Shown: positions 18,177 through 27,310 of the stretch, piece after piece
Layout: each line of letters begins with the position of its first letter
Position numbering within the stretch: the first letter of the stretch is position 1
From: 66-474 sp964489055
GTDB taxonomy: Bacteria > Pseudomonadota > Gammaproteobacteria > Xanthomonadales > Rhodanobacteraceae
DNA length: 64,000 bases
Assembly (NCBI GenBank): GCA_964489055.1
Contig: CAZAXF010000001.1
Span: 1 to 64,000 of the forward strand
Direction: 5' to 3'
The notes under the pieces: model-generated
Told to the model about the DNA's origin: nothing
Database searches by the model: none
Seen by the model: only the letters and a program-made list of their open reading frames with translations
Translations under genes and position numbers: made by a program

Positions 18177-19288
18177 AACGTTGTTATTACGAAGTCCTTG
18201 GTGTCGAGCGCACCGCCAGCGATGCGGAACTTAAGAAGGCGTTCCGCCGCCTGGCGATGAAGAACCATCCCGACCGCTGCCCCGGCGACCCCGAAGCGCA
18301 GGAACGCTTCAAGGAGGCCAAGGAAGCCTACGAGGTGCTGGGCGATCCCGAGCGCCGGGCGCTGTACGACCAGTACGGCCACGCCGCGTTCGAGAACGGC
18401 GTGGGCCGCCGCGGTGGCGCGCCGTTCGGTGACGTCGGCGACATCTTCGGGGACATCTTCTCCGACATCTTCGGCGGTGGCCGGCGCGCCGCGCGTGGCG
18501 CCGACCTGCGCTTCGTGCTGGAGCTGGATCTCGAGGAAGCCGTGGCCGGCACCAGCAAGCAGATCCACGTGCCGACCATGGTGAACTGCCAGCATTGCAA
18601 CGGCACCGGTTCGGAAGACGGCAAGCTTTCCACCTGCGCCACCTGTCGTGGCCACGGCCGCGTGCGCATGCAGAACGGCATCTTCTCGATCCAGCAGACC
18701 TGCCCGCACTGCGGCGGCAGCGGTCGCAGCGTGGTGACCCCTTGCACGCATTGCCGCGGCGAGGGCCGCCTGCAGGATGAGCACAGCCTCGAAGTGAAGG
18801 TTCCGGCCGGCGTCGACGACGGCGATCGCATCCGCCTGTCGGGCCAGGGCGAGGCGGGCCCCGCCGGTGCGGTGCCGGGCGACCTGTACGTGGAGATCCA
18901 CGTGCGCGAGCACCCGGTGTTCAAGCGCGACGGGGACAACCTGCACTGCGAGGTGCCTGTGCGCTTCGCACAGGCGGCACTGGGCGCGACCATCGAGGTG
19001 CCCACGCTGGGCGGCGTAACCCCGATCAACATTCCGCCCGAGACCCAGACCGGGCAGGAATTCCGCTTGCGCGGCCAGGGCGTGCGCTCGGTACGCAGCC
19101 GCCACACCGGCGACCTGTATTGCACGGTCGTGGTTGAGACCCCGGTTCGGCTGGACAAGCACCAGCGCGAATTGCTGGAACAGTTCGAAGCCACCTTCGC
19201 CGACGCCGAGGAAGCCAGGAAACACTCGCCGCGCAACGGCAGCTTCGTGGAAAACGTCAAGCAGTTCTGGGCCAGGATGACGTCGTAG
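18173..19288 (+). CDS. dnaJ: Chaperone protein DnaJ
   Basis: DnaJ delivers substrates to DnaK and stimulates its ATPase. The 371-residue protein starts MKRCYYEVLGVERTASD and has the J domain with HPD (NHPDRCPGD, about residue 33), a Gly/Phe region (DIFGDIFSDIFGGG), four zinc-binding CxxCxGxG motifs (CQHCNGTG, CATCRGHG, CPHCGGSG, CTHCRGEG) and two C-terminal substrate domains. Its ATG overlaps the TMEM175 stop, so the start is certain. It lies at the end of the heat-shock block, followed by repeats. Confidence 0.97.
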   Translation: MKRCYYEVLGVERTASDAELKKAFRRLAMKNHPDRCPGDPEAQERFKEAKEAYEVLGDPERRALYDQYGHAAFENGVGRRGGAPFGDVGDIFGDIFSDIFGGGRRAARGADLRFVLELDLEEAVAGTSKQIHVPTMVNCQHCNGTGSEDGKLSTCATCRGHGRVRMQNGIFSIQQTCPHCGGSGRSVVTPCTHCRGEGRLQDEHSLEVKVPAGVDDGDRIRLSGQGEAGPAGAVPGDLYVEIHVREHPVFKRDGDNLHCEVPVRFAQAALGATIEVPTLGGVTPINIPPETQTGQEFRLRGQGVRSVRSRHTGDLYCTVVVETPVRLDKHQRELLEQFEATFADAEEARKHSPRNGSFVENVKQFWARMTS

Positions 19289-19300
19289 GCTTGGGGAGCC

Positions 19301-19395
19301 GGGACTCGGACTGCGGAGGCAGGATGTCGGAGCGAACGTCGGCGCAGCCGACGGCCCGAAGGGCGAGCCGCAGGATGCGGCGAGTTTCTCGGGAC
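19301..19395 (-). repeat. 95-bp repeat, copy B (inverted partner of 13148)
   Basis: The reverse complement of this segment matches 13148-13242 at 94 of 95 positions by my reading. It starts 12 bp after the dnaJ stop codon and runs into heptamers at its right end, as copy A does at its outer end. Confidence 0.9.
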
Positions 19396-19452
19396 CCGGG
19401 ACCCGGGACCCGGGACTCGGGACTCGGGACTCGGGACTTGGGAGTTGGGACT
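19388..19452 (+). repeat. Heptamer tract (GGGACCC/GGGACTC)
   Basis: About nine 7-bp units, first GGGACCC then GGGACTC, decay to GGGACTT and GGGAGTT at the right end. The orientation is opposite to the tract at 13070, consistent with the inverted 95-bp pair. Confidence 0.9.
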
Positions 19453-19480
19453 GCGGTGATGGAATGGTGGAACAATCACC

Positions 19481-19566
19481 GTCATTCCGGGGCTGCCAAA
19501 GGCGGAACGCGGAATCCATCTTGATCGTGCTTCGTACTGGCGCCGGCATACCGGATTCCGGGTTGG
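19481..19566. repeat. Palindromic element related to 1358
   Basis: It opens with GTCATTCCGGGGCTGCC, has an internal CGGAATCCA box and closes with the inverted CCGGATTCCGGG. It is a shorter, decayed version of the element in the nar operon. Confidence 0.7.
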
Positions 19567-19588
19567 GTGTCGGAATGGTGGTTCGGCC

Positions 19589-19655
19589 GTAGCGTGCGCT
19601 CCGCGCACGAACACGAGCAATCCGGCAAGCCCGTCGTGCGCGAAGCGCACGCTAC
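19589..19655. repeat. REP pair (BIME-like) 1, GTAG head
   Basis: GTAG plus the hairpin CGTGCGC-TCC-GCGCACG is followed 23 bp later by the inverted copy ending GCACGCTAC. The two 22-bp arms match at 21 positions. GTAG/GTGG-headed hairpins in inverted pairs are typical of REP elements mobilised by RAYT (REP-associated tyrosine) transposases, known in Stenotrophomonas. No RAYT gene is in this window. Confidence 0.85.
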
Positions 19656-19674
19656 CGGGAATGGTGGTTCGGCC

Positions 19675-19741
19675 GTGGCGTGCGCTCCGCGCACGAACGC
19701 GAGCAAACCGACAAGCCCGTCGTGCGCGAAGCGCACGCTAC
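19675..19741. repeat. REP pair (BIME-like) 2, GTGG head
   Basis: This is the same 67-bp structure as the preceding pair, shifted by exactly 86 bp, with GTGG instead of GTAG at the left head. The central spacer has diverged slightly. It is a tandem duplication of an entire REP pair. Confidence 0.85.
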
Positions 19742-19802
19742 CCGGGCCGGTGAGGGACCCGGGACGCGGGGCGCGGTGATGGAATGGTGGAACAACCCCG
19801 TC

Positions 19803-19841
19803 GTCATTCCGGGGCTGCCGAAGGCAGAACCCGGAATCCAT
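19803..19841. repeat. Partial palindromic element related to 1358
   Basis: GTCATTCCGGGGCTGCC followed by AACCCGGAATCCA forms one half of the dispersed element seen complete at 1358. It lies about 100 bp upstream of dapB. Confidence 0.7.
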
Positions 19842-19884
19842 TTTCCCGCAACGGCTCGTGTCCCGGGTCGGAGGCGTTGCGCAC

Positions 19885-19912
19885 TTGCACCGCGCCGGCA
19901 CGCTTGTAAGCT
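19885..19912 (+). promoter_or_regulatory. Candidate dapB promoter
   Basis: TTGCAC and TAAGCT are 16 bp apart, 28 bp before the dapB start. The -10 region reads TAAGCTGGC, a string also seen upstream of the prohibitin-like gene at about 48831. The support is consensus matching only. Confidence 0.45.
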
Positions 19913-19939
19913 GGCCGCGTTTCCCCACCGATTTCCCTT

Positions 19940-20686
19940 ATGGCTGATCCCGTACGTCTTGCCATCAACGGCGCCAACGGCCGCATGGGTCGCGCGTTGC
20001 AGGCGTTGGTGCGCGACGATGCGCGTTTTCAACTGGCGGCGGGCATCAACGCATCGACGGATTGGAAAGGCGTGCCGGAACTCGACGTGGTGGTCGACTT
20101 CAGTACACCCGGGGGCTTCGACGCGGCGCTGGCGCATTGCCGCGAACAGCGCGTGGCGTTCGTGAGCGGCACCACCGGCCTGGGCGCGGCGCAATGTGCC
20201 GCGGTGGGCGATGCCGCGCGCGACATTCCGGTGCTGTGCGCGTCCAATTTCAGCCTGGGCATCGCGGTGCTGGCGCGGTTGCTGCGCGAAGCGGCGGGGG
20301 CGCTGCCGGACTGGGATCTTGAAATCATCGAAGCACACCACGCGCGCAAGGTCGACGCGCCCTCGGGTACCGCGCTGGCCCTGGGCCGCGTTGCCGCCTC
20401 CGCGCGCGGCCAGGATTTCGATGCCGTGGCGGTGCGCTCGCGCGAAGGGCAGGTGGGTGCGCGGCCGGCCGGGGCGATCGGGTTTGCCGCGATCCGTGCC
20501 GGCGATGTCGTGGGTGAACACACGGCCTTGCTCGCGGGCGCGGCGGAGCGCCTGGAGCTGTCACACCGCGCCGCCGACCGCACGATCTTTGCGCGCGGGG
20601 CGTTGCGCGCAGCCGCATGGCTGGCCGGCAAACCCGCCGGAACGTACTCGATCGACGATGTGGTGGCCGCGGCCGAGCCCGCTTAG
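19940..20686 (+). CDS. dapB: 4-hydroxy-tetrahydrodipicolinate reductase DapB
   Basis: DapB catalyses the NAD(P)H-dependent second step of the diaminopimelate/lysine pathway in the cytoplasm. The 248-residue protein starts MADPVRLAINGANGRMGRAL, with the Rossmann glycine motif GANGRMG at residues 11-17. It also shows VVDFSTPGGFDAAL, the SGTTGL loop, FSLGIAVL and the catalytic EAHHARKVDAPSGTAL with its histidine pair and lysine. Length is slightly short for the family (about 270), because the region after GINA is condensed. It stands alone between repeat DNA and the convergent Slp gene. Confidence 0.96.
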   Translation: MADPVRLAINGANGRMGRALQALVRDDARFQLAAGINASTDWKGVPELDVVVDFSTPGGFDAALAHCREQRVAFVSGTTGLGAAQCAAVGDAARDIPVLCASNFSLGIAVLARLLREAAGALPDWDLEIIEAHHARKVDAPSGTALALGRVAASARGQDFDAVAVRSREGQVGARPAGAIGFAAIRAGDVVGEHTALLAGAAERLELSHRAADRTIFARGALRAAAWLAGKPAGTYSIDDVVAAAEPA

Positions 20687-20697
20687 GCGGCCGGACG

Positions 20698-21285
20698 TCA
20701 GTTCTTCTTTGGCGGCGGCGGCGGGGCCGGTCGTGGCACCACGATCACGCGCGGCGGCCCGTAATACCACGGCCCGTAGCCCCACGGGCCCCAGCCGCCC
20801 CAGAACGGGTCGTACCACGGGCTCATGGGACGGTAGGTTTCGACGTAGCGCGGACGCTCGGGCCACAGGTAGATTTTGTTGGCCTCGACCTTGGCGTAGG
20901 TGTAGTCGTACTGGCCGATCTTGTGCTGCACGGTGCCATCGAGCGTGCCCGTGACCGTCAGTTCGCGGCCCTTGCGGAACACCTCGGGGTCGTAGAACCC
21001 TTGCTTGCAGGCCACGAACCTGCCCATGCTGTCGTTGCTGTCGGCCTTGGGTCGTGCCTGGGAATCGAGCGGTTGTGCCAGCACGAAGAAGCAGGTCTGC
21101 TGCTGGCGGGGCTTGGTCTCGATGATCTGTCCGCCCCAGCGGACGGGAGTCGCGCCGGCGGTGCCGCTGCGTGCCGCTTCCAGGGAAACCGGCGCGTAGT
21201 CGCCGGCGATGGGCTTGGGCACGGTGGCGCACCCACCCAGCAACAATGCCCCCGAGACGGCAAGGAACAATACGCGGCGTGACAT
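20698..21285 (-). CDS. Slp-family outer membrane lipoprotein
   Basis: A 195-residue lipoprotein of the Slp (starvation/carbon-stress inducible) family. The signal peptide ends LLLGGC with the lipidated cysteine at residue 19. The mature part begins ATVPKPIAGDYAPVSLEAA and carries the family core VRWGGQIIETKPRQQQTCFFVL and GRFVACKQGFYDPEVFRKGRELTVTGTL. The C-terminus is a Trp/Gly/Tyr/Pro-rich tail (WGGWGPWGYGPWYYGPP) typical of Xanthomonadales homologues. Its function is unknown beyond envelope stress in E. coli. It is convergent with dapB, with stop codons only 11 bp apart. Confidence 0.88.
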   Translation of the reverse strand: MSRRVLFLAVSGALLLGGCATVPKPIAGDYAPVSLEAARSGTAGATPVRWGGQIIETKPRQQQTCFFVLAQPLDSQARPKADSNDSMGRFVACKQGFYDPEVFRKGRELTVTGTLDGTVQHKIGQYDYTYAKVEANKIYLWPERPRYVETYRPMSPWYDPFWGGWGPWGYGPWYYGPPRVIVVPRPAPPPPPKKN

Positions 21286-21320
21286 GACGAGCCTCCGGCT
21301 TAAATGAACCGATGCGTTTG

Positions 21321-23312
21321 TTATAGCACACGGTGGGGGTGAAAGCGCCGGATCCGGCGCACGAATGCGCGCGTCCGTTCAGCCGGCGGTTCGGCGAACG
21401 CGTAGCGCAGCGACAGGTATTCGCTTGCCAGTGCGCGCAGGTCCGGCGCGGCCGCGGGCAAGCGGTCAGCCGAGCGCGCGTAGAAGTCGCGCGGGCCCTC
21501 CGAACCGCCGCGCACGACCCCGGCCCTGGCGAGCCGGCGCTGCAGCAGCAGCTGCGCCCCGGCCAGCGCGTCGCGCGGCCGCTGGCGCCGCCTGCGTGAC
21601 GCCAGCGCCGCACCGATGCCGAGTGCCAGCAGCACCGCGACCGCCAGGGAGATGCCCAGAATCCGCGCGTCGACGTGGTCGATGCCGAACGGGCGGAACA
21701 GGTGGCTCTGGCGCAGCGCGTCGAAGTTCACCACGGTCTGCCCCCACCAGCGGTTGATGATGTCCAGCCGGTTCTGCCACGGCAGCCACCAGGTGCTGCC
21801 GGATCCGCCGATGGGGCCGCCGTTGCCGCCGGCATCGGCCATGATGACGCGGCTGACCGCGGCGGTCGGATCGACGCGCACCCAGCCGCGCCCGGCCAGC
21901 CACACCTCCGACCACGCGTGTGCGTTGGACTGGCGGACCAGGAGGTAATGCGCCACCGGGTTCCAGTACCCGCCCTGGTAGCCGACCACCACCCGTGCCG
22001 GGATGCCGGCCGCGCGCATCAGGAACGTGAAGGCGCTGGCGTAGTGCTCGCAGAAGCCGGTTTTGGTGTCGAACAGGAAATCGTCGATGCTGTTGCGGCC
22101 CAGCGGAGGGGCCTCGAGGTCGTACACGTAGCCGTCGTCGTGGAATCGCGCCAGGGCGGCGCGGACGATCGCCGCGTCGTCGTTGCCGGCGCGCGCGCGC
22201 CAGTGCTCCGCCAGTGCCCGTGCGCGCGGGTCGAAGCCCGCGGGCAGCGCCAGCGCCGCGGCACGTACGCGTGGATCCAGATGCCCGGGCGCCAGCCGGT
22301 AGTCGGTGACCGAGGTGACCGCATAGCGCAGCGTGTGGTCGACGGGCTTGGCCGCGTACAGCGTGCGGTCGGGGCCCATGTACACGCCTTCGGGCGTATC
22401 CACCGGCACGTCCAGCGCGAACAGCCAGTGCCGGTGGCTGGGCAGCAGCGTGACCTGGTAGCGGGTGGACGGGCCGTGCGCCGCGACCGGTGCCGGCGGC
22501 ATCTGGCGCCGCGCGACGAATCCCGGACGCCAGGCCCGGCCGTCGAAATACCAAAGCACCATGCCGCGGAAATAGCGCTGGTCCGTTGCCGGCGGTGCGC
22601 CGTCGAAACCGATCCGCATCGCGACCGCGTTGTTGGAAAGCAGCGACTGGATGTCGCCGGGTGCCATGCGGTCGCTGATGCCGGTGCGCGCCATGGTGTT
22701 GCCCGGCGCGCCCCACAATGGCGTGGCCAGGCGCGGAATCAGCAGGAACCCGAGCAGCGCCGCGGGCAGGCTGGCTGCCAGCAGCGCGCTTCCGGGCTTG
22801 AACGCCGGCAGCCAGCCCCGGGCGGGCAGGCCGGGTTCCAGGGCGCGCAGCGTCGCCAGCACCGGCAGCAGCATCAGGCCGAGCACGATGGTGAAGCCCA
22901 GCGCCTGGTCGAACAGCAGTGCACTCATCAGGATGAAGCACGCGAACCCGGTGGCCATGCGCGCGTCGCGCGTGGTTTCGGTTTCCAGCAGCTTGAGTAC
23001 CAGCAGCCCGCACACGATCGCCGCACCCGGTTCCTGTCCGAACGGCGTGCCCCAGATCGCGATCGCGACCATCGGCACCGCCACCAGCATCACCACCCGC
23101 AGCCAGGCCGACACGCGCCCCTGCCGGCGGCGACGCTGCCACCAGCGGACGCCGAGGATTGCTGCCAGCGGCGCGATGTACCACAGCGGCAGATGCATCG
23201 CGTGCGCCGCCAGCACGCACAGCACCGTCACGCTCAGCAGCGTGAACGCGAGCGGGCTGATCGCATCCGCCGCGCGGCGGGTTTTCCCGGATGTGCGGTG
23301 GAACCATTTCAT
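21321..23312 (-). CDS. TgpA-like membrane transglutaminase (DUF3488 + transglutaminase)
   Basis: A 663-residue inner-membrane protein. Six or so N-terminal hydrophobic segments (to about residue 190) form the DUF3488 part, followed by a periplasmic transglutaminase-like domain. The catalytic cysteine is in DTKTGFCEHYASAFTFLMRA, the histidine in QSNAHAWSEVWL and the aspartate in WVRVDPTAAV. A further membrane helix and a basic C-terminal DUF4129-like segment follow. Homologues include P. aeruginosa TgpA, an essential protein whose substrate is unknown. The start overlaps the DUF58 gene stop by 4 bp. Last gene of the MoxR operon. Confidence 0.9.
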   Translation of the reverse strand: MKWFHRTSGKTRRAADAISPLAFTLLSVTVLCVLAAHAMHLPLWYIAPLAAILGVRWWQRRRRQGRVSAWLRVVMLVAVPMVAIAIWGTPFGQEPGAAIVCGLLVLKLLETETTRDARMATGFACFILMSALLFDQALGFTIVLGLMLLPVLATLRALEPGLPARGWLPAFKPGSALLAASLPAALLGFLLIPRLATPLWGAPGNTMARTGISDRMAPGDIQSLLSNNAVAMRIGFDGAPPATDQRYFRGMVLWYFDGRAWRPGFVARRQMPPAPVAAHGPSTRYQVTLLPSHRHWLFALDVPVDTPEGVYMGPDRTLYAAKPVDHTLRYAVTSVTDYRLAPGHLDPRVRAAALALPAGFDPRARALAEHWRARAGNDDAAIVRAALARFHDDGYVYDLEAPPLGRNSIDDFLFDTKTGFCEHYASAFTFLMRAAGIPARVVVGYQGGYWNPVAHYLLVRQSNAHAWSEVWLAGRGWVRVDPTAAVSRVIMADAGGNGGPIGGSGSTWWLPWQNRLDIINRWWGQTVVNFDALRQSHLFRPFGIDHVDARILGISLAVAVLLALGIGAALASRRRRQRPRDALAGAQLLLQRRLARAGVVRGGSEGPRDFYARSADRLPAAAPDLRALASEYLSLRYAFAEPPAERTRAFVRRIRRFHPHRVL

Positions 23313-24276
23313 GGCAGTTCGGCCAGCGCGGTCAGGCAGCGGTGATAGTGCGCGGTGTCGCTGGCCGGGCCGAGCGCGTGGCCATCTTCCAGCACCAGCG
23401 TCCACGGGCGGGCCGCGGCGAAGGCGTCGCAGACCATGCCGGTCAGGCGGGCGATCCGGGTTTCGCGGTCGATGCCGGTCATGGCGTTCCAGTCGAAGCG
23501 CAGCGGCTGCCCGGGCGCCGCGCGATCGAATTCGCGCACCAGCAGGTGCTCGTGGCGCGCGCTGGCCTTCCAAGCCACGTGCCGGATCGGATCGCCGGCG
23601 TGGTAGTCACGCAGTCCGGCGAATTCATCGCCGCCGGCGATGCGCTCCTTGGGATCGTTGGCGTGCGCGGGCGGAGCCGCGTCGCGCAGGATGCGCGGGT
23701 ACACCAGCACCCGCCGCGCGGGCGTGATCCAGCTCCAGGCGCGGAACAAACCGAACGGCAGGGTGCTGGACACGCGCATCCGCGGCAGCGGCATCCAGCC
23801 GCGCCGGTCGGTGGCGATGGTGATGGTGGCGCGGCTGACCCCCGCACGCAGCGGACACGGCTGGTCCGGGCCGTCGACGGCGATGCGCAGGCCGGGGCGC
23901 GCGCGGTGGTCGTCGGCGAAGGCCAGGTGCAGCTTCAGGCGCGACCCGCAGAAGCCATGGTCTGCGTGCAGGGAACGCAACGTCAGGTCGTGCAGCTCGC
24001 GCCACGTGAGCAGCATGCTGCTGGCCAGGGCCGCACCGAGCATGCAGGTGAGCAGCAGTGCGGCGTTGTTCTGGTAGTTCAAGGCGCCGGCCAGCATGGT
24101 CAGCAGCAGCACCGCGAAACCGACGCCGGCCCGGGTCGGGACGATGTACACGCGCCGGCGGTCCAGGCGGATCGGCAACGCCTCGGGCCTGCGTCCGCGG
24201 GCCAGGCCGGGAAGCCAGCGCCCGATGCGCACCGCAAGGCCGGGCCGTCCGTCGGAAACGGAGGCGTCCACGCCGG

Positions 24277-24280
<4 letters not shown>
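23309..24280 (-). CDS. DUF58 domain-containing protein
   Basis: A 323-residue protein with two N-terminal membrane helices (RAGVGFAVLLLTMLAGALNY and LLLTCMLGAALASSMLLTW) and a C-terminal DUF58 domain. The domain's marker GGDEFAGLRDYHAGDPIRHVAWKASAR is visible at about residues 217-243. DUF58 proteins resemble von Willebrand A folds and are encoded next to MoxR ATPases in many bacteria, but their function is not settled. It overlaps both neighbours by 4 bp (ATGA at each side), so moxR-DUF58-tgpA is one translationally coupled operon. Confidence 0.9.
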
Positions 24281-25230
<950 letters not shown>

Positions 25231-25300
25231 GCCTGTACCCGGCGATTCACGCTCAGGTGCCAGTGTACGACGTCAGGCGTCACGAACGCGCGAAGTCCGC

Positions 25301-25885
25301 TCAGGGCAGTGGGCAGCCGGCCCCGCGCAGCAGCCGCGCCAGCCCGATCAGGGGCAGGCCGATCAGGGCGGTCGGGTCCTGGCTTTCGATGCGCTCGAAC
25401 AGCGCAATGCCCGCGCCCTCGACCTTGAAGCTGCCGGCGCAATCGAGTGGGCGCTCGCGTTCCAGGTAGCGCTCGATCTCGGCGTCGGTGAGCCTGCGGA
25501 ACACCACGCGGGTGTGGTCGAGCAGTGCCCACTGGCGATCGTCGCGCGTGTCGGTCAGGCATGTGCCGGTATGGAAATGCACGATGTTTCCGCTGCTTGC
25601 GCGCAATTGTTCGCGTGCAATATCGATATTTCCGGGTTTGTGCAACACCGCGCCGCCAAGTTCGGCCACCTGGTCCGAACCGATCACCAGGGCGTCGCGA
25701 CAGCCGGCCGCCACCGCGGCGGACTTGGCCCTGGCCAGGCGTGCGGCGCGCGCCGACGGGGCCTCGCCGGGCAGGGTGGATTCGGCACCGGGCGGCGCGA
25801 CCTGTTCGAAATCGTCCAGCAGCCGCTGCAGCAACGCGGCGCGGTACGGCGACGTGGAGGCCAGCACGATGCGCGGCGGCGTCAT
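25301..25885 (-). CDS. Maf-family nucleotide pyrophosphatase (YceF-like)
   Basis: Maf proteins hydrolyse non-canonical nucleoside triphosphates; the YceF subgroup prefers 7-methyl-GTP. The 194-residue protein starts MTPPRIVLASTSPYRAALLQ, with the conserved S-T-S-P-Y-R substrate loop, and has DALVIGSDQVAELGG and the C-terminal DCAGSFKVEGAGIALFERIES and DPTALIGLPL. The SDQVA motif and the neighbouring yceD-rpmF genes point to YceF rather than YhdE, as in E. coli where yceF is divergent from yceD. It overlaps the upstream small membrane protein gene by 4 bp. Confidence 0.92.
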   Translation of the reverse strand: MTPPRIVLASTSPYRAALLQRLLDDFEQVAPPGAESTLPGEAPSARAARLARAKSAAVAAGCRDALVIGSDQVAELGGAVLHKPGNIDIAREQLRASSGNIVHFHTGTCLTDTRDDRQWALLDHTRVVFRRLTDAEIERYLERERPLDCAGSFKVEGAGIALFERIESQDPTALIGLPLIGLARLLRGAGCPLP

Positions 25886-26334
25886 TGCTGCGACAGATCC
25901 TCGATCTTCTCGCGCACCGCGGATTCGAGCGCGCGTTGCGCCGAATCCAGGTCCTTCAGTTGCTGGCCGAGCGCGCCGCGGGCCTTGCCGATCGCCTTGA
26001 CCGCGGCATCCAGGTCGCGCTGGTTGGCGCTGTCCGCCTCGTCGCGCAGCCACAGGCGGTGGGCAAGCAGTTCGCGCAGCGCCGCGTCGATCGCCTGGCG
26101 GGCGTCGGCTTCGCCGACGGCGGGCTGGTTGGGGGCGATCGACATGGATGCGTGGGCACGCGCGAGGCGGGAGCGGCATTCCTTGAGATCGCGTTCCAGG
26201 CCGTCGGCCTCAAGGTACAAGGTTCGCATCGCCCGCTGGTGGCGCACCTGGCGCAGCAGCAGGTACACGATCAGCGCGGCGGCGACGGCAGCCACCGCGG
26301 CGGGCAGGATGATGGCGAGCAAGGTTGCGGACAC
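25882..26334 (-). CDS. Small membrane protein with coiled coil, function unknown
   Basis: I do not recognise this protein. From the GTG at 26334 it is 150 residues: one N-terminal membrane helix (LLAIILPAAVAAVAAALIVY), then a basic loop, then about 110 residues of charged heptad-like helix (AMRTLYLEADGLERDLKEC through QQLKDLDSAQRALESAVREK), which suggests a cytoplasmic coiled coil. An upstream in-frame start at 26379 would add residues encoded partly by a heptamer remnant (CGGGACTCGGGA), so I prefer the shorter form. Its stop overlaps the maf start, so it is probably co-translated with maf. Confidence 0.6.
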   Translation of the reverse strand: MSATLLAIILPAAVAAVAAALIVYLLLRQVRHQRAMRTLYLEADGLERDLKECRSRLARAHASMSIAPNQPAVGEADARQAIDAALRELLAHRLWLRDEADSANQRDLDAAVKAIGKARGALGQQLKDLDSAQRALESAVREKIEDLSQQ

Positions 26335-26453
26335 GGGACTCGGGATGCGCGGTGAAGGAAAACCAACCCAGTGTGACAAGCATGATACGGGCCAAGCACG
26401 AAACGTGCTTTGCGGTTGACTTTGTGCAGTGCGGAATCTAGCATTCCCCGCTT

Positions 26454-26993
26454 ATGTCCGCGCCCCTGCCAGCCAGTGTGGACGCCGAGCGCATGGTGGC
26501 CGGGCGGCGATCGTTCGAGGGCGTTTTGCCGGTCGCGCAATTGCCGCGTCTTGCGGGCGCGCTGGCCGGGAATCGTGGTGAGGTCGCGTATCACCTCGAC
26601 TTCGGGCAGGGCGAGCTGGGAGGCCCGCAACTGCGCGTCCGGGCGCGGGCGGAACTGACGCTGGAGTGTCAGCGCAGCCTGGAGTTGTTCGTGTTCCCGG
26701 CCGAAGTGGATACCTGCCTCGGCCTGCTGGCAAGCGAGCAGGATGCGGATGCGCTGCCCGGCGATTGCGAGCCGTTGCTGCTGGAAGATGGCATGCTGTC
26801 GCCCCAACACGTCATCGAGGACGAATTGATTCTGGTTTTGCCGCTGGTGCCCGTGAAGCCCGGCAGCGAAATCCTGCAGGGTGAATGGAATGCACCCGGT
26901 GAATCCGCGCAGGATGCGGGACGGGAAGAGGCGGTGACGCACCCGTTCGCGAACCTGCGTGAACTGCTGGAAGCCCGCACCAAACAGCGTTGA
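26454..26993 (+). CDS. yceD: YceD/DUF177 23S rRNA accumulation protein
   Basis: YceD is a conserved protein encoded next to rpmF and needed for normal 23S rRNA accumulation in E. coli and plants. The 179-residue product has the DUF177 core LRVRARAELTLECQRSLELF, and ELILVLPLVPVKPGSE followed by the C-terminal THPFANLRELL. The usual CQRCL/CQR motif is represented by LECQRSLE. It lies 22 bp before rpmF, as in most gammaproteobacteria, and is divergent from the maf operon. Confidence 0.9.
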   Translation: MSAPLPASVDAERMVAGRRSFEGVLPVAQLPRLAGALAGNRGEVAYHLDFGQGELGGPQLRVRARAELTLECQRSLELFVFPAEVDTCLGLLASEQDADALPGDCEPLLLEDGMLSPQHVIEDELILVLPLVPVKPGSEILQGEWNAPGESAQDAGREEAVTHPFANLRELLEARTKQR

Positions 26994-27015
26994 ACATTTC
27001 TTCAGGAGAGCCATC

Positions 27016-27210
27016 ATGGCCGTTGCCAAGAGCCGCAAGTCCCCATCCCGTCGCGGCATGCGCCGCGCGCACGACGCGCTGGGCAAGGTGCAGCTTGCGA
27101 CCGACCCGACCTCGGGTGAAATCCACCGTCGCCACCACGTCACCAAGGACGGCTACTACCGTGGCCGCAAGGTGATCGAGGACAAGCAGATCGTCGTCGA
27201 CGAGGACTGA
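27016..27210 (+). CDS. rpmF: 50S ribosomal protein bL32
   Basis: A 64-residue ribosomal protein of the large subunit. It starts MAVAKSRKSPSRRGMRRAHD, the invariant bL32 N-terminus, and continues GEIHRRHHVTKDGYYRGRKV. It lacks the CxxC zinc motif, as most gammaproteobacterial forms do. A clear ribosome-binding site (AGGAGAG) lies 7 bp before the ATG. In many bacteria plsX follows directly; here fabH comes next after a 100-bp gap. Confidence 0.98.
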   Translation: MAVAKSRKSPSRRGMRRAHDALGKVQLATDPTSGEIHRRHHVTKDGYYRGRKVIEDKQIVVDED

Positions 27211-27310
27211 CCTCGTGGGCGCCAGGCTACAGACCGGCGCGCGACGCCTCCGGGCGTTGCCGCGTCCTGCCGTGCGCATGGCGCGCGGCGCGTGACAGGG
27301 GAGCTGCATC

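Larger units (their letters stand above)
19289..19939. other. Repeat-rich dnaJ-dapB intergenic region
   Basis: This 651-bp region has no supportable gene. In order it contains the inverted copy of the 95-bp repeat, a heptamer tract, a palindromic-element fragment, two tandem REP pairs with an 86-bp period, another heptamer remnant near 19750, a second palindromic-element fragment and the dapB promoter. Both palindrome fragments are preceded by the same stretch, GTGATGGAATGGTGGAACAA, so a larger unit appears to have duplicated. Confidence 0.85.
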
